A DNA stretch of 64,000 bases, from contig NW_014575558.1 of assembly GCF_000708205.1 (NCBI RefSeq), positions 909,146 to 973,145 on the forward strand. Reading direction: 5' to 3'. The notes below the pieces were generated by a model. That model saw only the letters and a list, made by a program, of their open reading frames with translations, made no database searches and was not told where the DNA came from. Made by a program: the position numbers and the translations under genes. The DNA comes from Mixia osmundae IAM 14324 (lineage: Eukaryota; Basidiomycota; Mixiomycetes; Mixiales; Mixiaceae). Positions 1 through 10,621 of this stretch are shown here, piece by piece (position 1 is the stretch's first letter; each line of letters begins with the position of its first letter).

Positions 1-413
1 CAAGTCGCGTCCTGAGTTGTGCAACAGGGATCAAAACATGTACAATGCAAATGACTCAAGCCGTACCGGAACTACAAATTCGCGGTTCAGTGTCAGCAGA
101 TTGGTCCTGCCAATCGTTCTACATCGGGCCTTTGTCCATTCTGGCTTAGCCTCATCCTAAAGAGGGCACAACCTTCAGCAAGTATTCTCACATGCACTAT
201 GCACAATGTCTTTTGTGTCAGTCGTTATCAACATATACTGCCGCCTGACGCTCGCGTCTTCTACATTCTGCAAGCGAACAGATCGTGCGACACATTCACT
301 CGATGTGGCTAAACGCCCATTTGACGGTTCTCCACACCACAGAGCAGCGCGACAGCAGAATGCTGACTTTAGAGACACCGTATCACGACAATGACGCGGT
401 ACATAGGTACAGG
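1..413. other. Left flank with a possible broken family fragment
   Basis: No complete gene is visible here. On the minus strand an open stretch at 378-175 carries an internal CC pair and three further cysteines, ending in a stop at 175. This resembles the middle and tail exons of the small secreted cysteine protein family that fills the next 10 kb. It has no signal-peptide exon of its own, because the next gene on the same strand ends at 414. It may be a remnant exon or chance. Confidence 0.25.
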
Positions 414-1203
414 CTAATCATACCGGCATTTCTCATTCTCCCGTCTGCTAGCGTTTGAAACGTTGCAGCTTGCCATGCGACCCTGCAAAGGCAGTACCTC
501 ACACGTTCCCGTGTATTGCGGCTCGTCGAAAAAGTCTTTGCAAGTCTTGCCGTCAAAGCGAGGCACGATTTTGTCCGGTTCAGAGCCACAAGCGACGCCG
601 ACCGCCAGACTTTCGCGCTCGAATTTGCCTATTCGTGCATCGTCAGGATTGCATCGCTTTCACAGGCTTTGCGAACCTGAAAGTGGCAGTACGATTCCTG
701 TGAATGCAAGTTGTGCCGTGCAACAAGCGCTCACAATGGGTGCGGCTATGCAAGAAGAGATCAGCTCCGTCGAATCTGTCTCTCGTGGATATACCGTAGC
801 CGCTCATGATGGTCGGGTGCTCTTCATAACTTCCGCCAGTCAGCTTTCGGACGCCAGTGATACCTATCTCAAGTTTGGTCGGATCGAGCGAAAGCAGATG
901 GAACGTGCAACCGATCGGTTCAGAATCCCTCGTTCCAGGCTGTTGTACACACGAGATGAGCTAAATCACACCAAGCTTGGCGAAAACATTTACTGTACAC
1001 TCTGCGCCCAGTAGATCCCTTCCGACGACTACTTTGACCAGAGTGCGTTTGTGCAGCAATTGGAGGTCGTAGCTCAGCACGCCCACTCTGCCAGAGCATC
1101 GGAGCCAGCAATCTGACATCTTGATGCACGTGTACCGAAAGCCATCGGGCAATGCAGCCACAGATGACAAGACGCTCGTGATCAGTACGAAGGGCCAGCG
1201 CAT
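414..1203 (-). CDS. Small secreted cysteine protein, family member 1
   Basis: Three exons (1203-994, 939-664, 617-414) join in frame, with both introns in phase 0, to give 229 residues. The protein starts with a signal peptide of about 17 residues. C-x5-C-x3-C follows at residues 26, 32 and 36, and the tail holds CGSEPD, GKTCKDFF and further cysteines. Splice sites are GTAAAT...CAG and GTGAAA...GAG. The second was chosen because it gives the same joint (RES/REA-AVGVACG) as the paralogue at 1676-2463. The two genes are close tandem copies in one orientation. Unlike most of the family, neither has the CC pair. The function is unknown; secretion is inferred from the signal peptide. Confidence 0.75.
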
Positions 1204-1236
1204 GCCTTGATCGTCCACGTTCCAAGGCTACCATAA

Positions 1237-1278
1237 CAGTCCAACCTAGGGACAGAACAGTCCAACCTAGGGACAGAA
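1237..1278. repeat. 21-bp direct tandem repeat, two perfect copies
   Basis: The unit cagtccaacctagggacaga plus a final a occurs at 1237-1257 and again at 1258-1278. It lies 34-75 bp upstream of the start codon of the minus-strand gene ending at 1203, so it is in that gene's promoter or 5' leader. The matching flank of the paralogue at 2463 does not contain it, so the duplication is recent or locus-specific. Confidence 0.9.
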
Positions 1279-1419
1279 TGCAACTCGTCGCTCTGTGATG
1301 CTTCATGAGACATGTTGGTCTCGCGCATCTGTCGTCTTGGCGGCGCTCACTTTTCTACCCGCAACAATCTGCTGTCAAAGCTTTTCTTCAAGCTCCAGGC
1401 TCCTGACATGCTGGTCGAG

Positions 1420-1675
1420 TTGCGCCAAGCTGCTTGGTCTCGCACAAGCGCCAGACCTGCGGCTCGCTTTTGATCGGTTTCTTGCGCTAGGCTGTGTCTC
1501 TATTTGTCGTGTCCGGCGTCGAATGGAAACCGGGGCCCATCCGCACTGGCCTAGTGGTCCCTCGATTGCAGAGCATAATCGAATGGGAGGTCACGATCGC
1601 CAAAAGAGTCCATCCAGAGTTTGATGCGCCGGAAGATGGAATTACGATCAAAACAGCGCGGTACATAGGCACAGA
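1420..1675 (+). pseudogene. Broken copy of the plus-strand family gene at 3596
   Basis: Two blocks match the gene at 3596-4289: its upstream and signal-peptide start (SLFVV), and its middle part (EWEV, then EFDAPED aligning with QFDAPDD). The roughly 250 bp between them in the intact gene are missing. It ends where the 3' end of the minus-strand gene at 1676 begins. It is a relic of a duplicated plus/minus gene pair: a minus gene with C-x5-C-x3-C, converging on a plus gene of the same family. Confidence 0.7.
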
Positions 1676-2463
1676 CTAATCGTATCGACATCTTTCGTTC
1701 TCCCGTTTGCTCGCGTTCAACACGTTGCAGCTGCCCATTCGACCCGGCACGAGCTGTATTTCGCAAGTACCTACGTACTGCGGCTCGTCGAAAAAGTCCT
1801 TGCAAGTCTTTCCATCGAAATACGGCACGACTTCGTCTGCTTTGGAGCCACAAGCGACACCGACTGCTGTCGCTTCACGCTGGAAGATGCCTTATCTATG
1901 CGTCAGCCTATCTTCGCCCGCTCTGATCACACGGACCCGAAAGTGGCAATACGACTCCTGTGAAGGCAAGCTGTGCCTTGCAGCAAGTGCTGACGATAGG
2001 TGCGGCTACATGACATGTAATCAGCTCCGTCGAACATGCCTGTGGAGAGTATACCCAAGCCGCTGATGATGGTTGGCTCCTGCGCGTCATGTCCGCCTAT
2101 CATATCTCGTACGCCGGTGATTCCTATTTCCAATTTCGCCGGATCGAATGAAAGGAGGTGGAACGTGCAAGCGATCTGGTCGGATGTCTTGGTTCCTGGC
2201 TACATGGCAAATTAGATCAGCACATCTCCGTTCGGTCTGCGCAAACGCACTAGACACTCTGCGCTTTGCAAGTTCGGCTTGACGAGCACCTTGACCATGG
2301 TGCGCTGATGCATCAACTGAAGGTTGTAGGCAAGCAGTCCCACTTGGCCAGAGCAGCGGAGCCAGCAATCGGACATCTTGATGCACGTATGTTTGAATCC
2401 ATCGGGCAGTGCCACCGCAACCACTGCAAGGAAGCCAGCGACTACGCTCACAGACCAGCGCAT
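1676..2463 (-). CDS. Small secreted cysteine protein, family member 2
   Basis: Three exons (2463-2251, 2199-1933, 1879-1676) encode 227 residues. The final exon has the same length as that of the gene at 414-1203 and the protein is similar throughout: IKMSDCWLRCSG after the signal peptide, EIGITGVRD in the middle exon, GKTCKDFFDEPQY in the tail. Introns are phase 0; the second has a clear branch-point-like GGCTGACG before its acceptor. Upstream sequence (about 2530-2610) is also shared with the upstream region of the first copy (about 1280-1360), so promoter and gene were duplicated together. No known domain is recognised. Confidence 0.75.
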
Positions 2464-2610
2464 GTTCTGGGCGTTCCTGTTCGCAGTTCTCATGGCATTG
2501 ACTCCCGTACGACGATCAGACGCAATGCGTCACTCTGTGATGCATCATGACACATACTATTCTTGCGCATCCGTCGTCTTGGCGGCGCTCACTTTTCTAC
2601 GCGCAACAAC

Positions 2611-3254
2611 ATGCTCGGAAAGCTCCTGTTCGCGCTTGGTGCTCTCGCGGTAGCGTGCTCGCCCGTCAAGTATGAGAAACGCCTCGTCACCGGGGAGCAT
2701 ACGGCCACGCTCGAATTCACGCTCCCATACGACGTTCCGATCATATTTGGCACGCTGGGCTTCACCATTACGGTTGATCCTAATAACGTACGCTGATGGC
2801 AATGCGGACGCGCCCTTAAACCCGACTGACATACCGCAGCATGCATTTCTCGATCAGTTCTCGGGCACAAGCAGTGCATCTACCTGGCACGCCTCGCTTG
2901 ACTACACCGAGCCGACTCTGTTTGGCGAGTGGAATGCCTTTACGCGCAAGTCCTGTCCCTCTCGTGATAGACACTCGGACTGATTGTCCGACCATTTCCT
3001 GTCCTGCAGTTTACGGCAGGGTGTATGGCAGAATGTTCAGCTTCCGACTCGGTCTGCTCATTGGCCCCGGCAGTTATTCGGATGAGCGTTATGCATTGAA
3101 ATCCCCGATGTACAACGGCTCGCCGATCAGTGTAAGTGCACCCACCACTTGCTTATATTGCCGTTGTTGACCGTCGAGATCACAGATGAATTCGCCCATG
3201 CTGAGAATCGATGGCTATCGCGTCGATACCGTCTTCTGGATTCCTCAGGAGTAA
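2611..3254 (+). CDS. Small secreted protein of unknown family
   Basis: Four exons (2611-2787, 2840-2963, 3010-3131, 3186-3254) join in frame to 163 residues. All introns are GT-AG and 46-54 bp. The first 16 residues form a signal peptide ending LAVACS. The mature part is rich in aromatic and hydrophobic residues (TLEFTLPYD, FGTLGFTITVD) and has few cysteines, so it lacks the C-x5-C-x3-C and CC marks of its neighbours. It is divergent from the minus-strand gene ending at 2463, with a 147-bp shared promoter interval. I recognise no domain. The model rests on splice signals and an open frame only. Confidence 0.5.
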
Positions 3255-3595
3255 TCGGGTTCGCAGCGCAGCTATGCCATATCAGTCGCAAGTCTACTGC
3301 TGGGCAGTCGCTCTGCGCGCGCAGGTGTTGTGTTTGCGCAGCTAATAGAGACCTTTCCCCCTCAAACGAGCACCTATCTTCAAGTCAGTACGAGGCAACG
3401 CTGCAAAACGTCGCGCCTCTCCTGAGATAAATTTGAGCTGTCGCTGCAGCCAGTGTCCAAACGCCACTGTTGCACCATCAAAGCTTCTCTCTAGGCTTCC
3501 AACCTTGACTCTCTAGTCAGCTTACGCCCGGCTCCTTGTTTCGCACGATAGCCAAATCGGGTTTCTCGCTTTCCATCGCTTTCTCGCGCCAAGCA
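3255..3595. other. Intergenic interval, no gene seen
   Basis: About 340 bp between two plus-strand genes. Short open frames occur in several phases, but none has a signal peptide, a family motif or plausible splice partners. The last 60 bp resemble the flank of the broken copy at 1420-1480, so the promoter of the next gene is probably here. Confidence 0.5.
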
Positions 3596-4289
3596 ATGTC
3601 TCTGTTTGTCGTGCTCTGGCTCTTTGTCATTGCGCCTACCTTGATCGAAGCTCCCAATCGACATCCAACTCGCTATGTCTGCATTGGCATGTCCGGCTGC
3701 CCAGCAGAATGCGCAGGAGACTATGACGCCGGGATCACGACGATACCTTTTACCGCTCGAGCGCCGCATCGGAACACGTTGATCAAAGTGCGCATGGCGG
3801 ATCGACAAAGTGCACCTATCGTCGATTGCAAGCTCAATCCACCCAATCAACAGCTACCGGCGCCTAGCTGTACTGGCATAGTCACCCTCCGGTTGCCAAG
3901 TACAATTCAATGGGAGGTCATGATCGTCAAAGGAGCGTATACTCAGTTCGATGCGCCGGATGATATACGACTGGCGATGAATGCTTGCTGTGCTGTCGTA
4001 CGTGACTATCAGTTCAAATACATCTGGACGACAAGTGGGTATTACTCAGAGCTCTGTTCCCATCGAATTGCTCATGCGTAATCCAGGTGAGATCCCGTTC
4101 GGACGACCGCGAACCCAAGTCGTCTGTTCCGGAAACGATCGTCCAGTCGCAGGCACGGACAAGCACTGCCGAGACTACTTCGCCAGCTTTTCGGCGACTC
4201 CTTGTGTGCCGTCACACGACTGCGTTTACACGAAGGAGTTTTACTCGAAAGAACAGTGTCAATGGCGAGGACGGGCGATCTCTAGTTGA
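3596..4289 (+). CDS. Small secreted cysteine protein, family member 3
   Basis: Two exons (3596-4034 and 4087-4289, phase 1 intron) give 213 residues. The signal peptide is SLFVVLWLFVIAP-like. C-x5-C-x3-C (CIGMSGCPAEC) follows, then a long middle part with FDAPDD and NACC. The tail contains VVCSGND, HCRDYF and QCQW, aligning with the last exon of the genes at 414 and 1676. I chose the start at 3596 over the in-frame ATG at 3536 because the signal peptide begins there. The intron that splits the first domain in other members appears absent. The function is unknown. Confidence 0.7.
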
Positions 4290-4428
4290 CTATGACGCCT
4301 CAATGCAGAGAGATGAGCGTTTGGTGGTACTGACGTTGCACGCGTCAGGTTGCCACGCTGAGATAGTCTTTAGCTCCTCTCGTGTCCGATACGCCGCAGA
4401 AGCTCTTCATGTGGTCTCGCGAGAGAAG

Positions 4429-5186
4429 ATGAATCGCATCCTCTGGCTTGCGCTGGTCGCCTGTGTTGCCAGCAAGAACCTGGCAGAGTTTTGCATTGCG
4501 GTCGCTTCATGTGCCATCAAGTGCGAGGGCGAATTTGAGGCTGGTCTTCCCTGGCCAAGCAGCTATACTTCTACCAGCGTCATCGACAAGACCATGTTCC
4601 GCATTCGTCTGACACAAGCGAACAGAAGAGGGTTGCCCGCAGTGTCGTGCCTCGTGAGTTTCCTCAAGCAGCAGGCTCGATGACTTGCGCTAAAGATGAC
4701 GGATAGTCAGAGTCTGGGCAGCCTTGGACTCCTGAGTGTATGGGCCGGCCAAGAATGTACCTCGATATATGGGACGTCACGGCTCACTACGCTCCTATGG
4801 ACGCCCAGGTGGAAGTAGAGAGCAAGAACGGGATCGCCGAGGAGATGGCTCGCCAATGTTGTCACCTCGTCTGGTCCACCGCTTTCGCATTCGCATTCAA
4901 CTCACGTGCGACCTCACTTGCTTCATTGTCGACGGTTGGCTGATCTGCGATCGCGCTGATTGTAGGCGATCATGAGATCAAGTCTCCTGTGCTCAAATTG
5001 CGATGTGAGGGATCTCAGAAGAAGGTCTTTCTGTGGACTTGCGCTGAGATGTTTCCTACGATGATTGACTCGGCCGAATGCAGCCCATCCGAGAACACAT
5101 GTGCGCCCATGATGACCAGGTCATCCAGAGCCGCAGGCGGCTGCGTTTGGCCGCAGTCCCCGGAGGGACCCAGTCCGCAAGAGTAG
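4429..5186 (+). CDS. Small secreted cysteine protein, family member 4
   Basis: Exons 4429-4653, 4707-4905 and 4966-5186 give 214 residues, with intron phases 0 and 1. After the signal peptide comes CIAVASCAIKCEG (C-x5-C-x3-C). The middle exon has QPWTPEC, EVESKNGIAEEMARQCC and a 199-bp length identical to that of the genes at 5897 and 7849. The tail exon has LRCEGSQKKVFLWTC and TCAPMM. These three plus-strand genes form a tandem subfamily. This copy is the most diverged and has a longer C-terminus. Confidence 0.75.
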
Positions 5187-5896
5187 TCATGCATCGATCT
5201 GGCCAGGACAACGACGCTTCATGTCACAAAGGGTGCGAACACGGCGCTACGAGCTCGTGAAGTGCTGCAGAGCTCATGAAACCTCGAGAATGAGACTGTC
5301 GCTGTTTTGCGCCATTGGCCCCAGTTGCTGAGAGGCTATTGATGCAGTCCTTGGTTCCCACTGGGTTTCCATGCCTCTCGCAACAGAAATGAGTCCCAGA
5401 TCAGGTTTGGTCGCGCCTACTGGCGCCTGCTGTTCGACAGCTAGGCCGAGGAGCGACAAGGCTCCCTTTCCCCGGAGGTTCAAGTATGGGCGCTTGCGTT
5501 CGCTTCAATGAAGATGCTGCATATCAACGAGGCGAACGATGCATGGGGAGTTGGGACAGCGATTGTCGGCTGTAGCCGATGAAATTCGGGACGTCGTTTA
5601 CTGAGCGCGATGCGTGAATAGTGCTTCAGCCTGCGACGACATTACCCCGCAGATTTATCATACGCCTGCGAGCATGATCCTCTCCTCCGCGACAGCTTTA
5701 TTCGACAATGCATCAGGACCGGCTCCATGTAATCTGCTGATACGTCGCTCGTAGCCAAGAATGCGAGCTGAAGCGCTAGCGTGCTAGCGACCAGTCACCC
5801 GGAGAGGTGCTGTTGTCGCGATAGGAGACGGTCTCGGACATCGTCAACCCTCCTCTCGATTCTGTTTGCGCCAATTGGTCAGACCTTGGCGTCAAC
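5187..5896. other. Long intergenic and promoter region
   Basis: About 710 bp without a gene that I can support. The last 140 bp (from about 5757) contain GCGAGCTGAAGCGCTAGC and the GGAGAGGTGCTGTTG block. Both recur upstream of the gene at 7849 (7727-7775), and the first recurs at 9115-9148. This is a promoter shared through duplication. The proximal block lies 80-140 bp before the start codon. Confidence 0.6.
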
Positions 5897-6646
5897 ATGC
5901 TTCGTATGCTCGCGACACTCATAGCACTGTCGGTCGGTGTTACGGCCCAAGTTCTTGACAACAAGTCGTCCGGCTTTTGTCTGGCAGTGCCAGCTTGTTC
6001 TGTCACCTGCACGGGGTCTTTCGATCGTATCGGCGTGCCCTACGCGAGCCCTTACAAGACGACCAGCGTCATCGACAATTCGATGTTCAGGATCCGTCTG
6101 AACAGGGTGACCGCTCGCGGCGTTCCGTACGCATCCTGTACAGTCAGGACGTTCCCTTCGATACGAACGTGCACGCGCTCATGACACATGCAGAAAGAAC
6201 CGGATCAGCCGTGGACACCCGCTTGCCTCGGCGAGCCAGAACCGGATGGAAGTGACCTTTGGAAAGTGAGACTTCAGGAAGACTTTGGTCAGGTGATGAA
6301 GGCGGAGAGCGATAACGGGATCGTCGAAGAGATGCTTCGCAACTGCTGCACGCTCGTTTGGTCGGTAAAGACAGAGTTCTACTTCAATGCTCGTAAGTTG
6401 ATGGAAGTTCGAGCACGTCGCATCTCAAATGTGTTCGCAGGCACTTTCGGTCACACGCCGCCCTTGTTCAGCTTGATCTGCAGGGGTTCATCTGAAAAGA
6501 TATCCCTCTGGAAGTGCTCGGACATGTTTCCTGTCTCGGACCCAGACCCCATCTGCAGAGCGGTTGAGGGCACCTGTGCTCCCATGCTTGGCACGAGGAA
6601 AAAGCAATGCAAATGGCCGGTGTCTGTGTCTCCTCAGATACAGTAG
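5897..6646 (+). CDS. Small secreted cysteine protein, family member 5
   Basis: Exons 5897-6142, 6194-6392 and 6441-6646 encode 216 residues, with intron phases 0 and 1. Signal peptide, then CLAVPACSVTCTG. The middle exon carries DQPWTPACLGEP, a DLWKVRLQEDFGQ helix-like stretch and EEMLRNCC. The tail has HTPPLFSLIC, LWKCSDMFP and KKQCKWP. It is highly similar to the gene at 7849-8604, with the same exon lengths except for the first. The downstream minus-strand neighbour is a decayed copy of the gene at 9229-10110, so this locus is one copy of a duplicated convergent pair. Confidence 0.85.
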
Positions 6647-6749
6647 CAGCCAAGCATGCATTCTTTCGAGAGCAAACAAGATGACGAGCTCGCACCAAGG
6701 CGGCTACGAGAGTAACAGCTGGAGGCATATCTAATTGCAGTGTTCATGC

Positions 6750-7510
6750 CAAACTCGATTAGTGATACTGCGCGATGAGATAAGCGACTGCAGCATCATC
6801 TGAGCCGACAAGGCTCGAAAGGCATATCGCCGTCTGCAGGGAAGCAGCTTTTTAAGACAATCAGCTCGCGGGTAGAACTGCGACGATTCGGGTCGCATAC
6901 GACTGCGAACTCAGGCCGAAACTTCAGGGGTATGGCTGTGAATGCCATTCTGAGCTCGTATGTAACGCCGACAGAAGATCATCCGGATGTATCACCAGGA
7001 ACCTGGCAGAATGATGGCCAGAGTAGCGTTGATCGATCGATTCATTGTGATTTGTCGAATCGACGCCTTCCAATAAAGAACCCTCTGCCGGAATGCTTCG
7101 TCCCCGCGCCCGGCAGCAAGGTGAGAGCTTTTACCTGACCCTCAACGTTAGCGGAATGCATGAAGCAGCGTGCAGCATGCGAGGGCCTGTTGTTCTCGCT
7201 GTTTCGGAAGATGCAGTTGAAATATGCCGATGGGGCTCCTTCCACTTGCGTGTGTCTCACGTCCGCAGCAGCCCTCTAATGAGCTCGCAAGCTCGTACAG
7301 AAGTGATTTGTTCGTTCATGGCAAATGCACGCGTGCATCTTGACCATTGATAAGTGTGGTGCCAAATCGCTCATTGATAGGATGCACAATGGCCGGTATG
7401 GACATGCATGTGCAAAGAGCGAGATAGTGCATCTGATGCGTATGGATAAGGCAGCGATGATGAAAGGTGGTGTGACCAAGTTTTGGCCGGAGCAGATGAG
7501 GATTTATTGT
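6750..7510 (-). pseudogene. Decayed copy of the minus-strand family gene at 9229
   Basis: Reading on the minus strand from about 7460, the frame gives LALCTCM and ERFGTTLINGQDA. This aligns with LALRTCT and ERFGATLINDHDA of the intact gene ending at 9229. Further down, FRPEFAVVCDP near 6900 aligns with its third exon (LRPDFAVVCDP). The frame is not continuous between these blocks, and several stops and shifts separate them. It converges on the plus-strand gene ending at 6646, as the intact copy converges on a relic of the same plus gene. Confidence 0.75.
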
Positions 7511-7848
7511 TGTTTAAAGAGGCGCGCTTGATCATGTGTCAGTCCATATGGCAGTTGACACGTGTCAGCAATAAATGCCGGCAGTGAGCGCGACGAAAGC
7601 ATGCAATATCCCGCGAAGTCAGCATCGGCAATCTGCGTGCATCTATCCTCTTCGTCCATATCAGCTCAATCTGAACGATGTGGGACTATTCGAGATCGAC
7701 TGACATGACGTGAGTCGTTGCCAACGATGCGAGCTGAAGCGCTAGCAACCAGTCACGCGGAGAGGTGCTGTTGCCGCGATGCAGAACAGTCTCGGGCATC
7801 GCCATTCCTCCTCTCGATCCTCCTTGCGCCGATTCGTGAAAATTTGGC

Positions 7849-8604
7849 ATGATCATGATCCACATTCTCACGGCGCTCGGAAGCCTCTTGGTCGCTTTCA
7901 CGGCTGAAGTATTCTGCAAAGAAACGTCCACCTTCTGTGTGGCTGTGCCTACTTGTCGTGTCGTTTGCAAGGGGTCTTACGACCGAATTGGAGTGCCGTA
8001 CCCAAGCCCTTTCGAGACGACCAGCATTATTGACAATTCGTTGTTCAGAGTCCGTCTCAATATGGAGGACGCTCATGGCAATCCGTACCCATCCTGTACA
8101 GTGAGACCTTCCTCTCCACATCAAAGACGCACAAGCTCACGATATAGACAGTATGAACCGAATCAGCCATGGACTCCCGCTTGCCTGGGCGGACCAGCCT
8201 GGGAGGGCAGTGACCTCTGGAAAGTGAGGATGCAGGAAGATTTTGGCAAGGTCATGACGGCAGAGAGCGACAACGGGATCGTCGAGGAGATGCTTCGCAA
8301 CTGCTGCACGCTCGCTTGGTCGGTACAGACAGAGTTCTACTTCAATGCTCGTAAGTCGACGAAAGGTCGAGAACGTTGCATCTGAACTGTGCTCGCAGGC
8401 ACTTTCGGTCACACGCCGCCCGTATTCCGCTTGATCTGCAGAGCCACATCCGCAAAAGTGTCTCTGTGGAAGTGCTCGGAGTTGTTCCCTGTCTCGGACC
8501 CAGATCCTGTCTGCGAAGCAGTAGAGGGAAATTGCGCACCTTTGCTAGGCACGCAGCGCAAGAGATGTCACTGGCCGGTAAGAAACCCTCCGCAAGTACA
8601 ATAA
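7849..8604 (+). CDS. Small secreted cysteine protein, family member 6
   Basis: Exons 7849-8100, 8152-8350 and 8399-8604 give 218 residues, with intron phases 0 and 1. Signal peptide, CVAVPTCRVVCKG, NQPWTPACLGGP, EEMLRNCC, then LICRATSAKVSLWKC and KRCHWP. The second and third exons have exactly the lengths of those in the gene at 5897. The start could also be the second ATG at 7855. Its promoter shares a long block with that of the 5897 gene. The convergent minus-strand partner found next to the other copies is missing here. Confidence 0.85.
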
Positions 8605-9103
8605 GGGCTATGCAATTGTTTTTCCGACCGAGAGAAGCTGATCAGCTTGCGACAAGGAGATCACGCCGTGCCTGCAGCAGCGGGAGCACATTCATTCTGC
8701 AAGGATCGAACAGTCCTCCCGCACTATAAGCGACTGCAGCAACACCACTCTGAGATTTGCCAGACCGAAGATCTTACTCGGTTGCCGGTAGATTTCTCTT
8801 TAAACAACACATCCGTGTCATGAAGTGCGAAAAGCAAAGCAATTTATCGCATCGATGGAGTCGCTGCACATGTATTAAACGGCGAACCAGAACGGGGAGT
8901 GTCGGCCTGCCGCAGCCGAGCTACATTGCTGTGTGATGAACCGATGAAGGGCGATGCGCGACTGGCGCGCACGCGCGCAAACGTCAAAGCATCATTATTC
9001 CGCAAAGTCATCAGCGACAGTGTGTGCGCTTGATCCTCGTCCTCTACGATACCCTCGATCGACGATGTAACAGACTCGTGTGGCGACCAGCCGATGCGAC
9101 CCT
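8605..9103. other. Intergenic interval with duplicated flanks
   Basis: No supported gene. The first 150 bp match the 3' flank of the gene at 5897 (ATAAGCGACTGCAGCA occurs in both at about 6779 and 8728). The last 100 bp resemble the region upstream of 7720. This is the spacer between one duplicated unit and the deletion relic that follows. Confidence 0.5.
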
Positions 9104-9310
9104 GTAACCAACGATGCGAGCTGAAGCGCTAGCAACCAGTCACCCGGATGCCCTGTCCATCTTTGTTCGGGACGAGGCACGAAAGATGCGAATGGCCGGT
9201 GCCGAATCCTCCCCAGGTACTGTAGCAGCTATGCATTGGTACTTCGGAGAGGAAGCGACGAGTTCGCACCGAGGCGGTCATGCCAGTAGCAGCGCGAGCC
9301 GTATCTTCGT
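9104..9310 (+). pseudogene. Deletion relic: family promoter joined to family 3' end
   Basis: Positions 9108-9148 match the promoter of the genes at 5897 and 7849 (AACGATGCGAGCTGAAGCGC). From about 9150 the sequence instead matches their last coding stretch and 3' flank: ARKMRMAGAESSPGTVAAMH matches the same region in another frame around CACTGGCCGGT and the following bases. Everything between, that is nearly the whole coding region, is absent. This looks like the scar of a recombination between gene copies. The end overlaps, in antisense, the 3' end of the gene at 9229. Confidence 0.7.
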
Positions 9311-10110
9311 TCCGTAGTGATTTTGCAAGAGTCGAACAAACCTGCTATCGCGTTGTAAATGACTGCAGCGCCGTGTGAGTTCCCGTACGTGCAACATGCG
9401 AAAGGCTTACTGCCGCTCTGAGGGAAGTAATGTTGACAGTCAGCTCGCAGGTAGAACTGCGGCGAAGCTGGGTCGCACACGACAGCAAAATCAGGCCGAA
9501 GCCTCTTGAACATGGCTGAACGCGGTCTTATAAGCATCGTCTAACGCGGCTACGGCTGCTCAAGAATGTGATACGTACTATCTGGACGATCGACGGCGAA
9601 TCTAGCGAATTGATGGCCTGAGCAGCACTGCTGGATCATTTGTGACTTTGTTGGCGTGACGCCTTCCACGATAGGGCCATCTGCCGAGACAATCGACATT
9701 TCCCGTCCGGAAGCAAGTCGATAGCTTTGGCCTGTGTGCCGATCATGTGAACACTTATCGGCCAACGGTCATCAAAGCGGAGAACCTGTCGGCGTTGCTG
9801 TTTCGGCGAGGACGATGCATCTGAAGTTGGCGATGGGTTCCCCTTGAATCTGTGTCTGCTCCGCGTGCTCAGCGTCCGCTTGTTCAAAGTCCACACGTCG
9901 TACGCAGGTGATCTCTTCTTCCATGTTGACCGAAAAGAGTGCATCATGATCATTGATGAGTGTCGCGCCAAATCGCTCGCCGGTAGGCTCTTCGATGGCC
10001 AGTATGGCTGTGCATGTGCGCAAGGCAAGGCAGTACAGCTGTTGCTGGCTGGGAGGACAAGTGACTGAACGGACAAACGACACGAGGAGGATGCTGCTGA
10101 GGAAGCGCAT
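9229..10110 (-). CDS. Small secreted cysteine protein, family member 7
   Basis: Exons 10110-9786, 9731-9579 and 9515-9229 join in frame, with both introns in phase 1, to 254 residues. The signal peptide is RFLSSILLVSFVRSVT. The first motif is incomplete: CLALRTC keeps C-x5-C, but the third Cys is replaced (CTAILAI). The second exon ends near QMIQQCC. The last exon has AVVCDPASP, RADCQHYF, FACC and SRCYW. Donors are GTTCTC and GTACGT. It has an inactivated sister copy at 6750-7510. Confidence 0.75.
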
Positions 10111-10621
10111 GTCGACAAGGGCGAGAATGCGCTGGAGCCTGGCCTGATTTGACTTCTCCGTAGTAAATTGGCGAATTTGATTGGTCGAGCGAAATTACCC
10201 GCTCGCGGCCGAAAGTCGAGCAGAGAGGCAGACGACAAAGCCTTGGGCTCACGCAGAGAACTGGGCTTGATCCCTGCGCATGTGAGTTTCCTCTACTGCT
10301 TGCTCGCCTCTTGGTGGTCTGTGGCTTTTGCTACGACGGATGCGCTCCGAGGCCAGAGAGGCAACGAATCAACTTATCGTCTACCTCATCGTGCTCGGCG
10401 TCCATTCTCGGTGAACATAGCAGATTTATGACAGCTTGATAGCACTCGGTGCAAGTCTGCATCTACTGCCTGACTTCGTCCGCGGACGAGAAGGAGTCGA
10501 GTCACACATCGAGGTGGCTAGCGCTCATTCGCTCCGTGCCTGACTTCACCTACTGCGAGTGGCATATGCAGCGTACTGACAAGCGCAGTGCAGAGCCACA
10601 TATAATCTACGCACAAGCGAC
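10111..10621. other. Divergent intergenic region upstream of aconitase
   Basis: About 510 bp between the minus-strand secreted-protein gene and the plus-strand aconitase gene. It should hold both promoters. Small open frames are present, but none shows a domain or splice-linked continuation. I see no RNA gene. Confidence 0.5.
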
